This document shows positions 21,263 through 29,803 of a stretch of 31,950 nucleotides of DNA, piece after piece. Numbering within the stretch: the stretch's first letter is position 1; each line of letters begins with the position of its first letter. The stretch comes from Phaeoceros laevis (Eukaryota; Anthocerotophyta; Anthocerotopsida; Notothyladales). A model generated the notes under the pieces. The model did not search any database. It worked only from the letters and a program-made list of their open reading frames with translations, and was not told the origin of the DNA. The stretch is taken from positions 259,950 through 291,899 of the forward strand of contig JBNGIQ010009407.1 in assembly GCA_049999765.1 (NCBI GenBank), given 5' to 3'. The position numbers and the translations under genes were made by a program.

Positions 21263-23220
21263 GGTACAGGAGGCCATGGATGCGTTCAACAGGGTAGGGA
21301 AACCGAATGTCTTCAGGTGGTTTTCCATAATCTCTGCACATGCTAAGCACGGAAAACCGGAGGCCTATGCCATACAACCCTACCGTGAGATGCGTAGGTC
21401 AGGACTCAGGAGTGAAGGCGAATGATTGTAAACGTCTTTTTAGCTGCCCTTCAAGCTTGTGCATTTGCCGCGGACTTGGAATCTGGCAGAAAAGTGCACT
21501 CTGATATGTTGCACAGTGGCAATCCTACCAACTTGTTTGTTGGCAACTGCCTGGTTGACATGTATGCAAAATGTGGCGAATTGAAAGGTGCACGCCAGGT
21601 TTTTGACAGCATGGCCACAAAGGATGTGGTGACATGGACAGCGCTGATCGCTGGGTATGCACAGCAAGGACTTGGCCAAGAGGCGCGGCGCTTGTTGTGT
21701 ATGGACAAATTTGTGGAAGAGGCCTAGGCGGACCTCATTTTAGCCGACCATGTTACTTTTGCTTGCCTTCTGACGGCATGTGCAAGCACTGGTGCCAAAC
21801 AGAATGGCAGGAAGGTGCACTCAGAGATTGTCAAAAGAGGTCTGCTGGATGATATTGTGGTGGGCAACGCCTAGCCATGTGTGCAAAATGTGGTGAGCTG
21901 GAAGCTGCACGCCAGGTTTTTGACAGCATGGACACAAAGACTGTGGTGACATGGACAGCCCTGATTGCTGCGTATGCACAGCAAGGATTCGGCCAAGAGG
22001 CGCTTGTTGTGTATGGACAAATGGAGGAGGTGGGCCTCATTTTGGCTGACCATGCATACGTTACTTTTGCTTGCCTTCTGAAGGCGTGTGCAAGCACTAG
22101 TACTGCTGCCTTGCAGAGGGGCAGGCAGCTTCACTCACAGATTGTCAAAAGAGGACTGCTGGATAACGCGGTGGTGGGCAACTGCCTGGTGGACAAGTAT
22201 GCAAAGTGTGGTGAGCTGGAAGGTGCACGCCAGCAGGTTTTTTACAGCATGGTGACATGGACAGCGCTGATCGCTGGGTGTGGTGCTTGTGATGAGATCG
22301 CAAGGCACTAGCTTGTTTTGAGGAGATGTTAGTTGCGGGTGTTCATCCTGATGACGGTACTTTTACTTGCCTTCTAGTAGCATGCAGTCATGAGGGACTG
22401 GTCCACGAGGGTCGCAAACACTTGGATTCCATGGCTGAACAGCATGGCCTCAAACCTACTATATATTGAGCATTACACCTGCATGATTGATATTCTTGCG
22501 CGTGCTGGCCAATTAGATGAGGCAGAGAGGATGCTATTATCATGTGAAGGCCAAAGTAATGTGGTGGGCTTGATGATGTCTTTGTTGAATGCTTGCAAAA
22601 GTCACGGGGATATAGAGAGCCTCAGGGCTGTGTGGTGTTTTGAATTTCAAAGCATTGTTAGGCTGGACCCTCAAATGGCGTCTGCCTATATATGTGCGAG
22701 CGAGCGCGAGCTCATGGCCAATGCCTACGCAGATGCAGGTAGCTAGGTGGACCGATGTAGACAGGATTGAAACACAGAGAAGGGCAGCAGGAGCTAACAA
22801 GAAACCTGCAGTGGCGAGCATTGAGGTGAGTAAGGAGACCTGTACACAGATTTTTGGTGGGAGAAACGAGAAAGGATATTGCGCTTAAGCTTAAGGTATA
22901 TATAGAGCATAAATGCACATGTGAAGCAGGAAGGAGGCCATGTACCTCACAGAAAGTTGGTGTTGAAGCCACTGAGTCAGAAGGAAAAGGAAGATGTGCT
23001 TTGTGGGCATGCTGAGAAGCTAGCTCTGGCCTTTGGTCTGTTGAACACTCCGAGTGGGACACCTCTGGTGGTAACGAAGAATCTACGCATGTGCAGCGAC
23101 TGCCACAGCTCCACGGAAATCATGTCAAGGCTTGAGCAGAGAGACATTGTGGTAAGGGATGGGTACCGTGTGCATCGATTCGCAAACGTCGGGCGTTGCA
23201 GTTGTAAGGGTCGACCGTGA
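21250..23220 (+). pseudogene. PLS-type PPR gene with DYW:KP-like (GRP-ending) deaminase domain, decayed
   Basis: PPR triplets begin at about 21270 (EAMDAFNRVGKPNVFRWFS). They continue through CLVDMYAKCGELKGARQVFD (21545-21605), VVTWTALIAGYAQQGLGQEA and HVTFACLLTACASTGA, with a near-identical second block at 21877-22195 and a partial third at 22196. E-motif sequence follows (HYTCMIDILARAGQLDEAER; SLLNACKSHGDIE). The PG-box region reads NKKPAVASIEV (about 22797-22828), with KP instead of PG. The deaminase part keeps HAEK, CSDCH and the final H.F...CSC zinc ligands, but ends CSCKGRP at 23217. Family knowledge: KP/GRP variants are linked to U-to-C organelle editing. Lesions include frame changes near 21430 and 21685, a TAG at 21872, an insertion near 22297, a 4-nt ATAT insertion with TGA at 22467, a 4-nt AGCT insertion with TAG at 22744, and stops at 22886-22915. 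Confidence 0.8.
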
Positions 23221-24053
23221 GAATACTGAAGATCTAGCCAATGCTCAGGTGTGTGTTCAAGAGATTGTTGTCTTTCTCTTGGGTGCGAATGTGCTTTTAA
23301 TAACTCTATCCCCGTCAAACTGAGATTGTTGTCTTTCTCTTCCAGGGGTGAATGTGCGTGCTTAACCCTATCCCTATCAAACTGAGACATGGACAGGGAT
23401 CGCGGACACTGATCCACCACGTATCAGAACACAGAATGATGGATCTCCTCAACTGAAAAGGCAGGGAGCTGATTGCAGAACATGGGCATTTTCCAGGGCA
23501 GGGGCCTGTTACCTAGGGTGAAAGGAGGATCTGAAAGGATCTGTTTGTTCATTCATCACAGCCGGAGTGGATGGCTCCTGAAGTACTTCGAGATGAACTT
23601 TCATAACCACGCACTTAAGAAGGATACATCGGCCTTAAGCTTGTCAGTGGAGTGTCTGCAGTTGTGAGCTCAATTAACAACCCATTAGCGACCTCAGACC
23701 AATCAGAGTAGCTCTATACGTACAATTGCAGGTGGTATTAAATAAAGCGGTGATCAGGACACCATCTGATCATAAACTTCCTAGCTAGCCAACCACATTT
23801 TTCCCAAGGAATGAACATGCCTATAGCAAGCTGGCTAGGACGGACAACTTCCTATCTCATATACATATGATGACTGACCACGGATCTTCCACATGAATTC
23901 ACGAGTGAACCAATCCGATCCATTGGACTTGATTGATATCGATATTGCAGACCGGCGTATGAGCTCAAGCTCAGGTTCGGTATTCAGGCTAGGACCAACT
24001 GAGCATGAGCCAGCGACTCATCTGGCCATGGCCAAACACTCGCAACTGATCGC
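23221..24053. other. gene-free stretch
   Basis: Includes a short direct repeat, GAGATTGTTGTCTTTCTCTT, at about 23261 and 23323, and the 3' flank of trefoil gene C. No gene is recognised. Confidence 0.4.
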
Positions 24054-24638
24054 CTAGGCGAAATGCTCGACGAGAAGCTTCTCGAAGGGGCCGATGTAGG
24101 TCTGGCCGTTCACCTCGCCGGATCCAGGGCCCAAGAACTCGTGGGTGTCGTTGCCGTTGAGGCGGAGGTAGACGCTGCGGGTCCCGACGAGCGCGCCCAC
24201 CAGCTTGAAGGAGACGGTGTAGGGAATGTTCTCGAGCTCGCCGTCGGTCACGTTCACCACGATCTTGAACTTGCTGGCTTCGTCGATGGTAGGGACGGTG
24301 GAGGATCGGCCGACGCCCCTGGGATGGAAGGTGGTGCCTTCTTTGGGCTGCTGCTCCGGCAAGACGATCGGGTCCAGATGCACGAAGTTGTTCCACTTGA
24401 CGCTGCGGATGATGTAGACGTGGTCCCCGTAGACGGCGGGGTCCTGCGGGATGAGCTCGTGCCGCTCCCATCCCTGGCGGGTCACCTGCAGGTTGAGCAG
24501 GGTGTTGATGCCATGGGCCGACACCCTCTCGGCGTCGGATCGGAGGTAGACGCCTGGGAAGGCCGTCGACTGGATGGACACCTTGTCCAGCCTGGCTGGG
24601 AGCACCGTGCTGGGGGGGACTGATGTGGCGGTCGACAT
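24054..24638 (-). CDS. beta-trefoil-like protein C (194 aa, unnamed family)
   Basis: Single exon with an ATG start; same length and layout as gene A, and clearly diverged. The conserved core comprises VSIQSTAFPGVYLRSD, GWERHELIPQDPAVYG, GTTFHPRGVGR, KFKIVVNV, VSFKLVGA, SVYLRLNG, GPGSGEVNGQTYIG and FEKLLVEHFA. Differences cluster in loops, for example IDEASKFK and DGELENIPYT. The frame is free of stops across 194 residues despite this divergence, which suggests selection. No signal peptide is present. The upstream TATA-like element (24734-24745) and hairpin (24930-25039) match gene A. Function unknown; ligand binding by a beta-trefoil is the best guess from the repeat pattern. Confidence 0.8.
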   Translation of the reverse strand: MSTATSVPPSTVLPARLDKVSIQSTAFPGVYLRSDAERVSAHGINTLLNLQVTRQGWERHELIPQDPAVYGDHVYIIRSVKWNNFVHLDPIVLPEQQPKEGTTFHPRGVGRSSTVPTIDEASKFKIVVNVTDGELENIPYTVSFKLVGALVGTRSVYLRLNGNDTHEFLGPGSGEVNGQTYIGPFEKLLVEHFA

Positions 24639-24733
24639 GGTGGTCGATAGATGGCTATCGATCGATCGCTGAAGGTAGCAGTGAAGATAGCTCTGACGAC
24701 GAGTGCTGTGAGAGACAAGTGCTTCAGCTCCTG

Positions 24734-24745
24734 CCTTTTGTAGCT
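24734..24745 (-). promoter_or_regulatory. TATA-like element of trefoil gene C
   Basis: The minus strand reads AGCTACAAAAGG about 97 bases before the ATG. It is conserved with A and B although the surrounding leader has diverged. Confidence 0.45.
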
Positions 24746-24929
24746 AGCTCCGGGACCCAATTTCGCAGGGGCCTTTTTCACGTGACTGTATGCATCCCTG
24801 ACAGTCCATGACCGATTCTCTGGACATTATAGAGGCCTTTTCCCGTAGGAGATTCCAATGCCATGTGAAGTTGTACCTGTGAAATTCACCAGCCCCGTTA
24901 CTTCACTCATCAGTCTGGTAGGCGTAGGC

Positions 24930-25039
24930 TGTGCCTGATTGAGACACTCACCCCTCTCTCTTGTCTCAATTAATTTATGTGTCGGTCGATCATCAATTGA
25001 GACGCACAGAGAGAGAGGTGGGCGTCTCAATCGGGCACA
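24930..25039. repeat. long inverted repeat upstream of gene C
   Basis: Left arm 24930-24979, loop 11 nt, right arm 24991-25039. The left arm has GACACTCACC in place of GACGCCCACC, so pairing is weaker than in the other two copies; the right arm is almost unchanged. Confidence 0.8.
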
Positions 25040-25400
25040 TCGCGATGTGATGGGACATACATGCGGGCTTTATGTTCTGGTACCACTCACAGGTCTGCAG
25101 CCTTGTCAGCATCTCCTTTGGGTAAGAAAAGTTGGGAACCTTGACGATGCGGTTCAGGGCAGGCATTCATTTGTAAGATTCGCGGCCAGCAAGAGTACCC
25201 CCAGCTACCACTTGCACATCGCGCTTTTCCGCCCGGAACCCTGTATAACTTGTGAAAAAATCGACCACCACGGTCAAAGTTCGGGATGAAACGGTAGGTT
25301 GACGTGGGCGCCACGCCGGCGGCAACCGGGAAGGATGCCACCATGGACTTCCGAGCTGGCGGGTAACCCCGGTGAGGCGGTCTTGCAGGTAGTAAGTTGA
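25040..25400. repeat. third copy of the sequence beyond the hairpin
   Basis: Matches 17316-17562 and 20802-21070: GCACATCGCGATGTGATGGG, TTTATGTTCTGGTACCACTC, then GGTTGACGTGGGCGCCACGC and GATGCCACCATGGACTTC. Copies 2 and 3 have an insert after AACCTTGACGATG that copy 1 lacks. No protein pattern is recognised in it. Confidence 0.8.
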
Positions 25401-25427
25401 CCAGGGCTCCCAACTGTTACAACCCAG

Positions 25428-25518
25428 CCGGGTAGTTCTAACTAACCTATTACTAGCCTACCGGATAGCGTTTCGCTATCCGTTCATAACTTCTTCCTAT
25501 CCAAGGCTTACTACCCGG
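25428..25518. repeat. nested inverted repeats
   Basis: An outer pair, CCGGGTAGT (25428-25436) and ACTACCCGG (25510-25518), encloses a perfect 9-bp hairpin with a TTT loop (25462-25482). Its identity is unknown; it may be a transposon end. Confidence 0.6.
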
Positions 25519-25830
25519 CCCCTATCACACAAGCCAACGAGTTCAGGCTAACTAAGCGCCCTAAAAAGCATTCCTACAGCGACTGCCAGATGTTAACACG
25601 CGCGGCGGTTAACACGCCACAAATACATATGGTATGTATAACTGGAAAATCGAATACAACACTGAATCTTATATACATCAAACTTGTCATCATTATGTCC
25701 ACAGAAAATAATTGTACCTACACCAATAAATCATATGTACAATACCCATCAATCATCATTTGTATGTTACGATATGACAAATGACTTGCAATCTATTGCT
25801 CAGCAAAAACTCCCTTTTTCAAGTCAGGAA
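25519..25830. other. gene-free stretch
   Basis: AT-rich, with no gene, repeat or signal recognised. Confidence 0.4.
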
Positions 25831-25834
25831 TTGA

Positions 25835-25965
25835 CCTAACTTTTCAGGTGCAAAACTGACCTACCGTTTCAGGTCAGTTCTGAGCTGACATTTCAGGCCA
25901 GTTCTGACCTGACATTCAGGTCAGTTCTGACCTGACATTTCAGGTCAGAAACTGACCTAACTAAC
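25835..25965. repeat. tandem array of AGGTCAG/CTGACCT palindromes
   Basis: Repeated units of about 22-24 bp, CAGGTCAGTTCTGACCTGAC with ATT or ATTT spacers. Each unit is itself close to a palindrome, so the array offers several alternative hairpins. Confidence 0.8.
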
Positions 25966-26261
25966 CTGAGTTTTCTCCCAACAAATTAGATTCGGTAATA
26001 TAGACAATGTTGTACCTCGAGGAGAAGTCGATGAGGGTGTCTTTTACAAATCGCCTGTCATCCAAATGTCCAAAATCTTCTTGAACAATAGCTAGATAGC
26101 TATAGTGATATGTCGCATGTTTGTTTAGCCCCGAAGGATATATTAGAGTTCATTCTGAAAACAAAAAGGCATGGAGGTCAATACTTAATGCCTTGTGCAA
26201 TAGCACCAGCAATGCAATATAATGGATAATGCAATGAAAGGAAATGTTACCTGAAGTCTCA

Positions 26262-26520
26262 GCTTCTTCAATCTCTTCCTCCCCATCTTCTTCACCTACT
26301 GTTTCTACACCTTCAGTTTATGAAGCATCTGTGCCCTTCGACTCTGATTTGAAGCTCTTTGGGTGTAGTAATGGCAAGTTCAACTAACTCAGCCGATAGA
26401 GGTGCCTTCACATGGTCTGCTAGGCTGTGGCTTGCTTGGTTATGGCCTGTTTGGCTGTGGCCTGTTTGGTTGTGGCCTGCTTGGCTGTGGCTTTCTTGGT
26501 ACTTCGTGGAATTTCACCGT
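26262..26520 (-). other. possible exon relic with 15-18-bp minisatellite
   Basis: On the minus strand a repeat of AAGCAGGCCACAACC type (26510-26415) reads as lysine/alanine-rich KQATTKQATAKQAITKQATA in one frame. It is followed, in another frame, by KAPLSAELVELAITTPKELQ and, in a third, by acidic GEEDGEEEIEEAETS, ending at a donor-like TCAG/GTAACA (about 26250). Mixed frames suggest a decayed exon. The family is unknown. Confidence 0.3.
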
Positions 26521-26900
26521 CAAAGCTACTAACAAAAAATATCAATCAATTAGTCATCCAGTTAAGATAGTCGGCCAGTACATCATCCTCCTAGTCACGC
26601 AATATATCATCCATGATGCTAGGTAAGACCTTTAGATTGAGTGGAGAATGCGATTTTTTTGCCTTTAATACCACATTATGATATGCGCTTCGATGTATCA
26701 GACTTCCCAGAATTGCCTTGACGAGACGATCACAATGGACGTGGTTTCAGGCCGAACTGACCATACGAAGGTAGCGAAACGAGTGGCGGCGCACGAAAAC
26801 CCTGGGTAGCAGCCATAGCCATAGCCAAAAACCTTGGACACCGCTAGTGAAAGGTTAGAGAGAAGGCAGAGTGAAAATTTGGCTGTGCCGGATCTGAAGG

Positions 26901-27178
26901 ACAGATGCATCAGACCTCGCCATTGGAGCTGCGCTGCAGTAGGACAACAGGAATGTAGCTTTCATGAGCAGAAAATTTCAAGGTGCTAAGGCAATTATCC
27001 AGTTCACGACAAAGAAATGCTAACCATCGTGCAAACATTGAAGAATTGGAGGCATTACCTATATGGAGTTGAATTTACAGTTGTCACGGATCACCAGTCC
27101 CTCATTCACTTCTTCAAACAGCCATCTCTCAATCCTAGACAGTGCAGATGGGCTGAGTTCTTCTCTGAATTCAATTTT
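26901..27178 (+). mobile_element. Ty3/gypsy reverse transcriptase-RNase H relic
   Basis: The frame starting at 26901 reads TDASDLAIGAALQ, an in-frame TAG, then DNRNVAFMSRKF (the RT tether region). After a frame shift near 26990 it continues NYPVHDKEMLTIVQTLKNWR, then HYLYGVEFTVVTDHQSL and NPRQCRWAEFFSEFNF, ending at a TAG at about 27180. The order and motifs (DAS, SRK, YPVHDKE, TDH) are those of the gypsy RNase H domain. No integrase, protease or LTR belonging to it is seen in the window, so it is a fragment. Confidence 0.85.
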
Positions 27179-27302
27179 TATTAGCAAGGGTTCAAGGGTG
27201 TCGCCCGAAGGAAATGCATCAGCTGCAACACCTCCATGCCCATGCTTTCAATCACCTTCAAGGACTTAAAAGAAGAAAAAGAAAAAGAATCATTCACTAG
27301 AG

Positions 27303-27763
27303 TGTTGGATTTCCAAACACTCCCACTAGAGTTCATGACAGACACGCCAACCACTTAGACGCTTCGTGCTAGCCTAAGGTTTAAGCTTTAGCCCTAGGCT
27401 AATTTTCCGCCTTAGGCTGCTTCGTCCTAATTAAGACGTATGCTTCCGCAAGTCCAAACTTGCAATTATGTTCATTCCTTGAAGTTCATAAATAGTCTAC
27501 GAGCATCAAGTTTGAGGTGCTTAGTAAAACCACCTCTAACTTCCCTAACTATCTCAGTAATTATGCTATTAAGGTAGTACTGGGATAATTAGTTACCAGT
27601 TCCAGCACTAGGGTAATTAGTCACCATCAAGTTATGCCGGTAATAAAGAATATAGCTGTAGAGTGATATTGAAACTTAGTGCAATTTATGTATACTCGTT
27701 CTATGATATATAATAATACATAAATATGAAACGCTTTAGGGTGGTGAGTCCGAGCACTATCAA
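27303..27763 (+). mobile_element. candidate copia-type LTR with primer-binding-site-like sequence
   Basis: Starts TGTTGGATTTCCAAACACTC, typical of plant LTR starts, and ends near CTATCA. At 27769 it is followed by TGGTAGCATAAC, which matches 9 of 12 bases of the usual TGGTATCAGAGC initiator-tRNA primer site. A related fragment is at 17804. No second LTR was found in the window. Confidence 0.45.
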
Positions 27764-27779
27764 TTCGTGGTAGCATAAC

Positions 27780-28620
27780 CGCTAAGCGACGGAACCTTAA
27801 TCCTAATCGGAGGAAAAACCCTAACCCTAATTGGTGGCGGTGTCCAACTCAATAGCGTTCTCTAAGTTAGACACGCCAATCTCGCTAGTTGAAGGATCAA
27901 CTTTTTATTTATTTTTGTTTTCAAATTTTTGCTTATCTAGAACTAACTTGTCCATTTAGGGTTGCAGGGTTCACATCTGTTTTTTGAATTTTTCTCTGAA
28001 ATTTTATAGGTGATAGCTGCAATAGGCCCAATGCTATAGAAAAAAATTGTTGCCACAAAATGTGACTTGGCTCCCACTATATAAAGGAAATTCCCTATTG
28101 ACGATGGTGTCGTACGATTTACCTACAATTATATATAGTAAAGTGGTGTAAGGTGACCATTTTGCTGCTTGGATTAAGAAAACTACTTGTGTGAGCTTGT
28201 CTCCTAGAACCAACCTATGTCTCACCACTCATGTGTCAAAGGATCGACTCCAGTCTAGGTGCAAGTGTAGGAGAGGAGAGGGTGGTGTTGGTGGTGGCAA
28301 CCAAACAATACACACAACACTACACACCACTCAACGGGTGGTGCTCCTTTATATCCATTATCCAATCCACAACTTAACTGGTTCACTAATAACTAAAACT
28401 AGTCTAGTGTGAACCCAACCAAGATAACTAACACCACATGAGTTTAGCTCATATAGAGCTCAATAACTCAACATAGACCATGAGCAAGAAGTGCATACTT
28501 TTGTGGTTAGAGACACGAGGTACTCACAGCATAAACAAGTGTACGATGTATTGAGAAGTACAACTTCAGAGTTGACGAAGGTAAGTCACATTCGACATTT
28601 GGATGATGTGTGTATGTAGA
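27780..28620. other. gene-free stretch, possibly degraded retrotransposon interior
   Basis: AT-rich. Contains two adjacent CCCTAA units near 27824, too few to be telomeric, and no supported coding frame. Confidence 0.35.
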
Positions 28621-28679
28621 GGGTGACACAACTGTGTGCACCCTCTATACACGCAAGAAAGGCTGGCATTACTACGAAG

Positions 28680-28748
28680 GAGCATGACATGTCTGGAGCA
28701 GAACATAGAAATCTAGGACATCTCAGAGTAGAAAAGATGAATTTATAG
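28680..28748 (+). mobile_element. possible copia GAG-pre-integrase relic
   Basis: A short frame, EHDMSGAEHRNLGHLRVEKM, then NL and a stop. It has the H..(R/N)LGH.....M..L spacing of the zinc-binding region ahead of copia integrase. It lies downstream of the LTR candidate in the right orientation, but the match is short. Confidence 0.25.
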
Positions 28749-28955
28749 GATATGTTGAGAAACTAGCATTGGCATATGGTATACTGCTGAATCAAATCTT
28801 ACCACGCGGCAAACAAACTCGTCATTGTCGAGAACAACCGACATAGGATTTGACACAGATATGTTATTGGGTGGACTCGCAAGGACAAACTTGCTCTGGT
28901 AAATGTTACAAGATGTGTTACCCATAGTGGAAAAACACCATAGTCTAAAATCGTG

Positions 28956-29246
28956 ATGCAGAGACGGAGGATGCAGGGGCTCGGAGAGGTAATCGAGGTA
29001 GAGAATGCAGGGGCTCAGAAAAGAGGTAGGGGCTCGGACAGAGGTAAGAGAGGAAGATGCAGAGGCTCGGACGGAGGTAGGGGCAGGGGCTCGGACAGAG
29101 GTAAAGGCTCGGACAGAAGTAGGGGTTCAAATAGAAGTAAGGGTTCAAATAGAGGTAAGGGTTCAAATAGAGGTAAGGGCAGGGGCTCGGACAAAGGTAG
29201 AGGCAGGGGCTCCGACACAGGTAGCAGAGGAGCCATAGAAGGATGA
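28956..29246 (+). CDS. RG/S-repeat ORF (96 aa)
   Basis: ATG-initiated frame composed of repeats such as GRGSDRGKG, RGSNRGKG and GRGSDTG, encoded by a DNA minisatellite of about 15-24-bp units (GGGGCTCGGACAGAGGTA). Strongly basic and low in complexity, reminiscent of RGG-type RNA-binding tails or retrotransposon nucleocapsids. It ends at a TGA that overlaps the ATG of the next ORF (ATGA). It may be only a repeat that happens to be open; the minus strand is open too. Confidence 0.25.
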   Translation: MQRRRMQGLGEVIEVENAGAQKRGRGSDRGKRGRCRGSDGGRGRGSDRGKGSDRSRGSNRSKGSNRGKGSNRGKGRGSDKGRGRGSDTGSRGAIEG

Positions 29247-29803
29247 GGAGGATTGAAGAAAAAGATGAAAAGAATGAAAATGAGGAGGTCGTGAAGGTTG
29301 CACAAGAGGCTGAAGAGGAAATTAAAGTAGAGGACGAAGAGGAGGTTTCAAAAGAGGATGCAAAAAGCCGGATTACGGAGGTGATGGATGGAGAGAGGCA
29401 GGTAAATGGGGAGGACAATGGAGGCAATGGATGTAAAGTCTTTGCCATTATTGGCGAAACAGAGGATGAGACCCGTGAAGAAAGAAATGGCCGTAGTAGT
29501 GAAGATGGAGGACACTCCGGCAGTACGGGATGCATGTGCAACATGGCCGGGCAGTCACCATGCACCTGGTTTCGCCCGCTCCCTTTCTTCCATGGCATGG
29601 CCGGGGCCACAACCATAGCCAGTGACTATGGTTGGGTGGCGCACATGGTCTCTTTGGCACTATGTCCCTCCTCCTCCCTTTCTCCCTTCCCTCCTTTCAG
29701 CATGTGTACACAAAGCTTATTCATCTTTCTTCTTACCCCTATAACATGCATCCCTATCCCTACAATATGCTGCGGCCTCAATTTTGGGAGTCACCTACCG
29801 TAA
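29243..29803 (+). CDS. acidic ORF (186 aa)
   Basis: ATG at 29243. Residues 1-75 are highly charged and acidic (EEKDEKNENEEVVKVAQEAE, IKVEDEEEVSKEDAKS) and could form a coiled coil. The remainder is hydrophobic and cysteine-containing, without known motifs (SLALCPSSSLSPFPPFS, then FIFLLTPITCIPIP). It overlaps the basic ORF by four bases, so the two may be pieces of one former gene. The family is unknown. Confidence 0.3.
   Translation: MRRIEEKDEKNENEEVVKVAQEAEEEIKVEDEEEVSKEDAKSRITEVMDGERQVNGEDNGGNGCKVFAIIGETEDETREERNGRSSEDGGHSGSTGCMCNMAGQSPCTWFRPLPFFHGMAGATTIASDYGWVAHMVSLALCPSSSLSPFPPFSMCTQSLFIFLLTPITCIPIPTICCGLNFGSHLP

Noticed and set aside
27820-27835. Telomere-like CCCTAA repeat
   Set aside because: Only about two units are present, too few to mean a telomere or an interstitial array.
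29005-29305. Pro/Leu-rich minus-strand ORFs over the RG-repeat minisatellite
   Set aside because: They are translations of the same simple repeat on the other strand, with no sign of selection.
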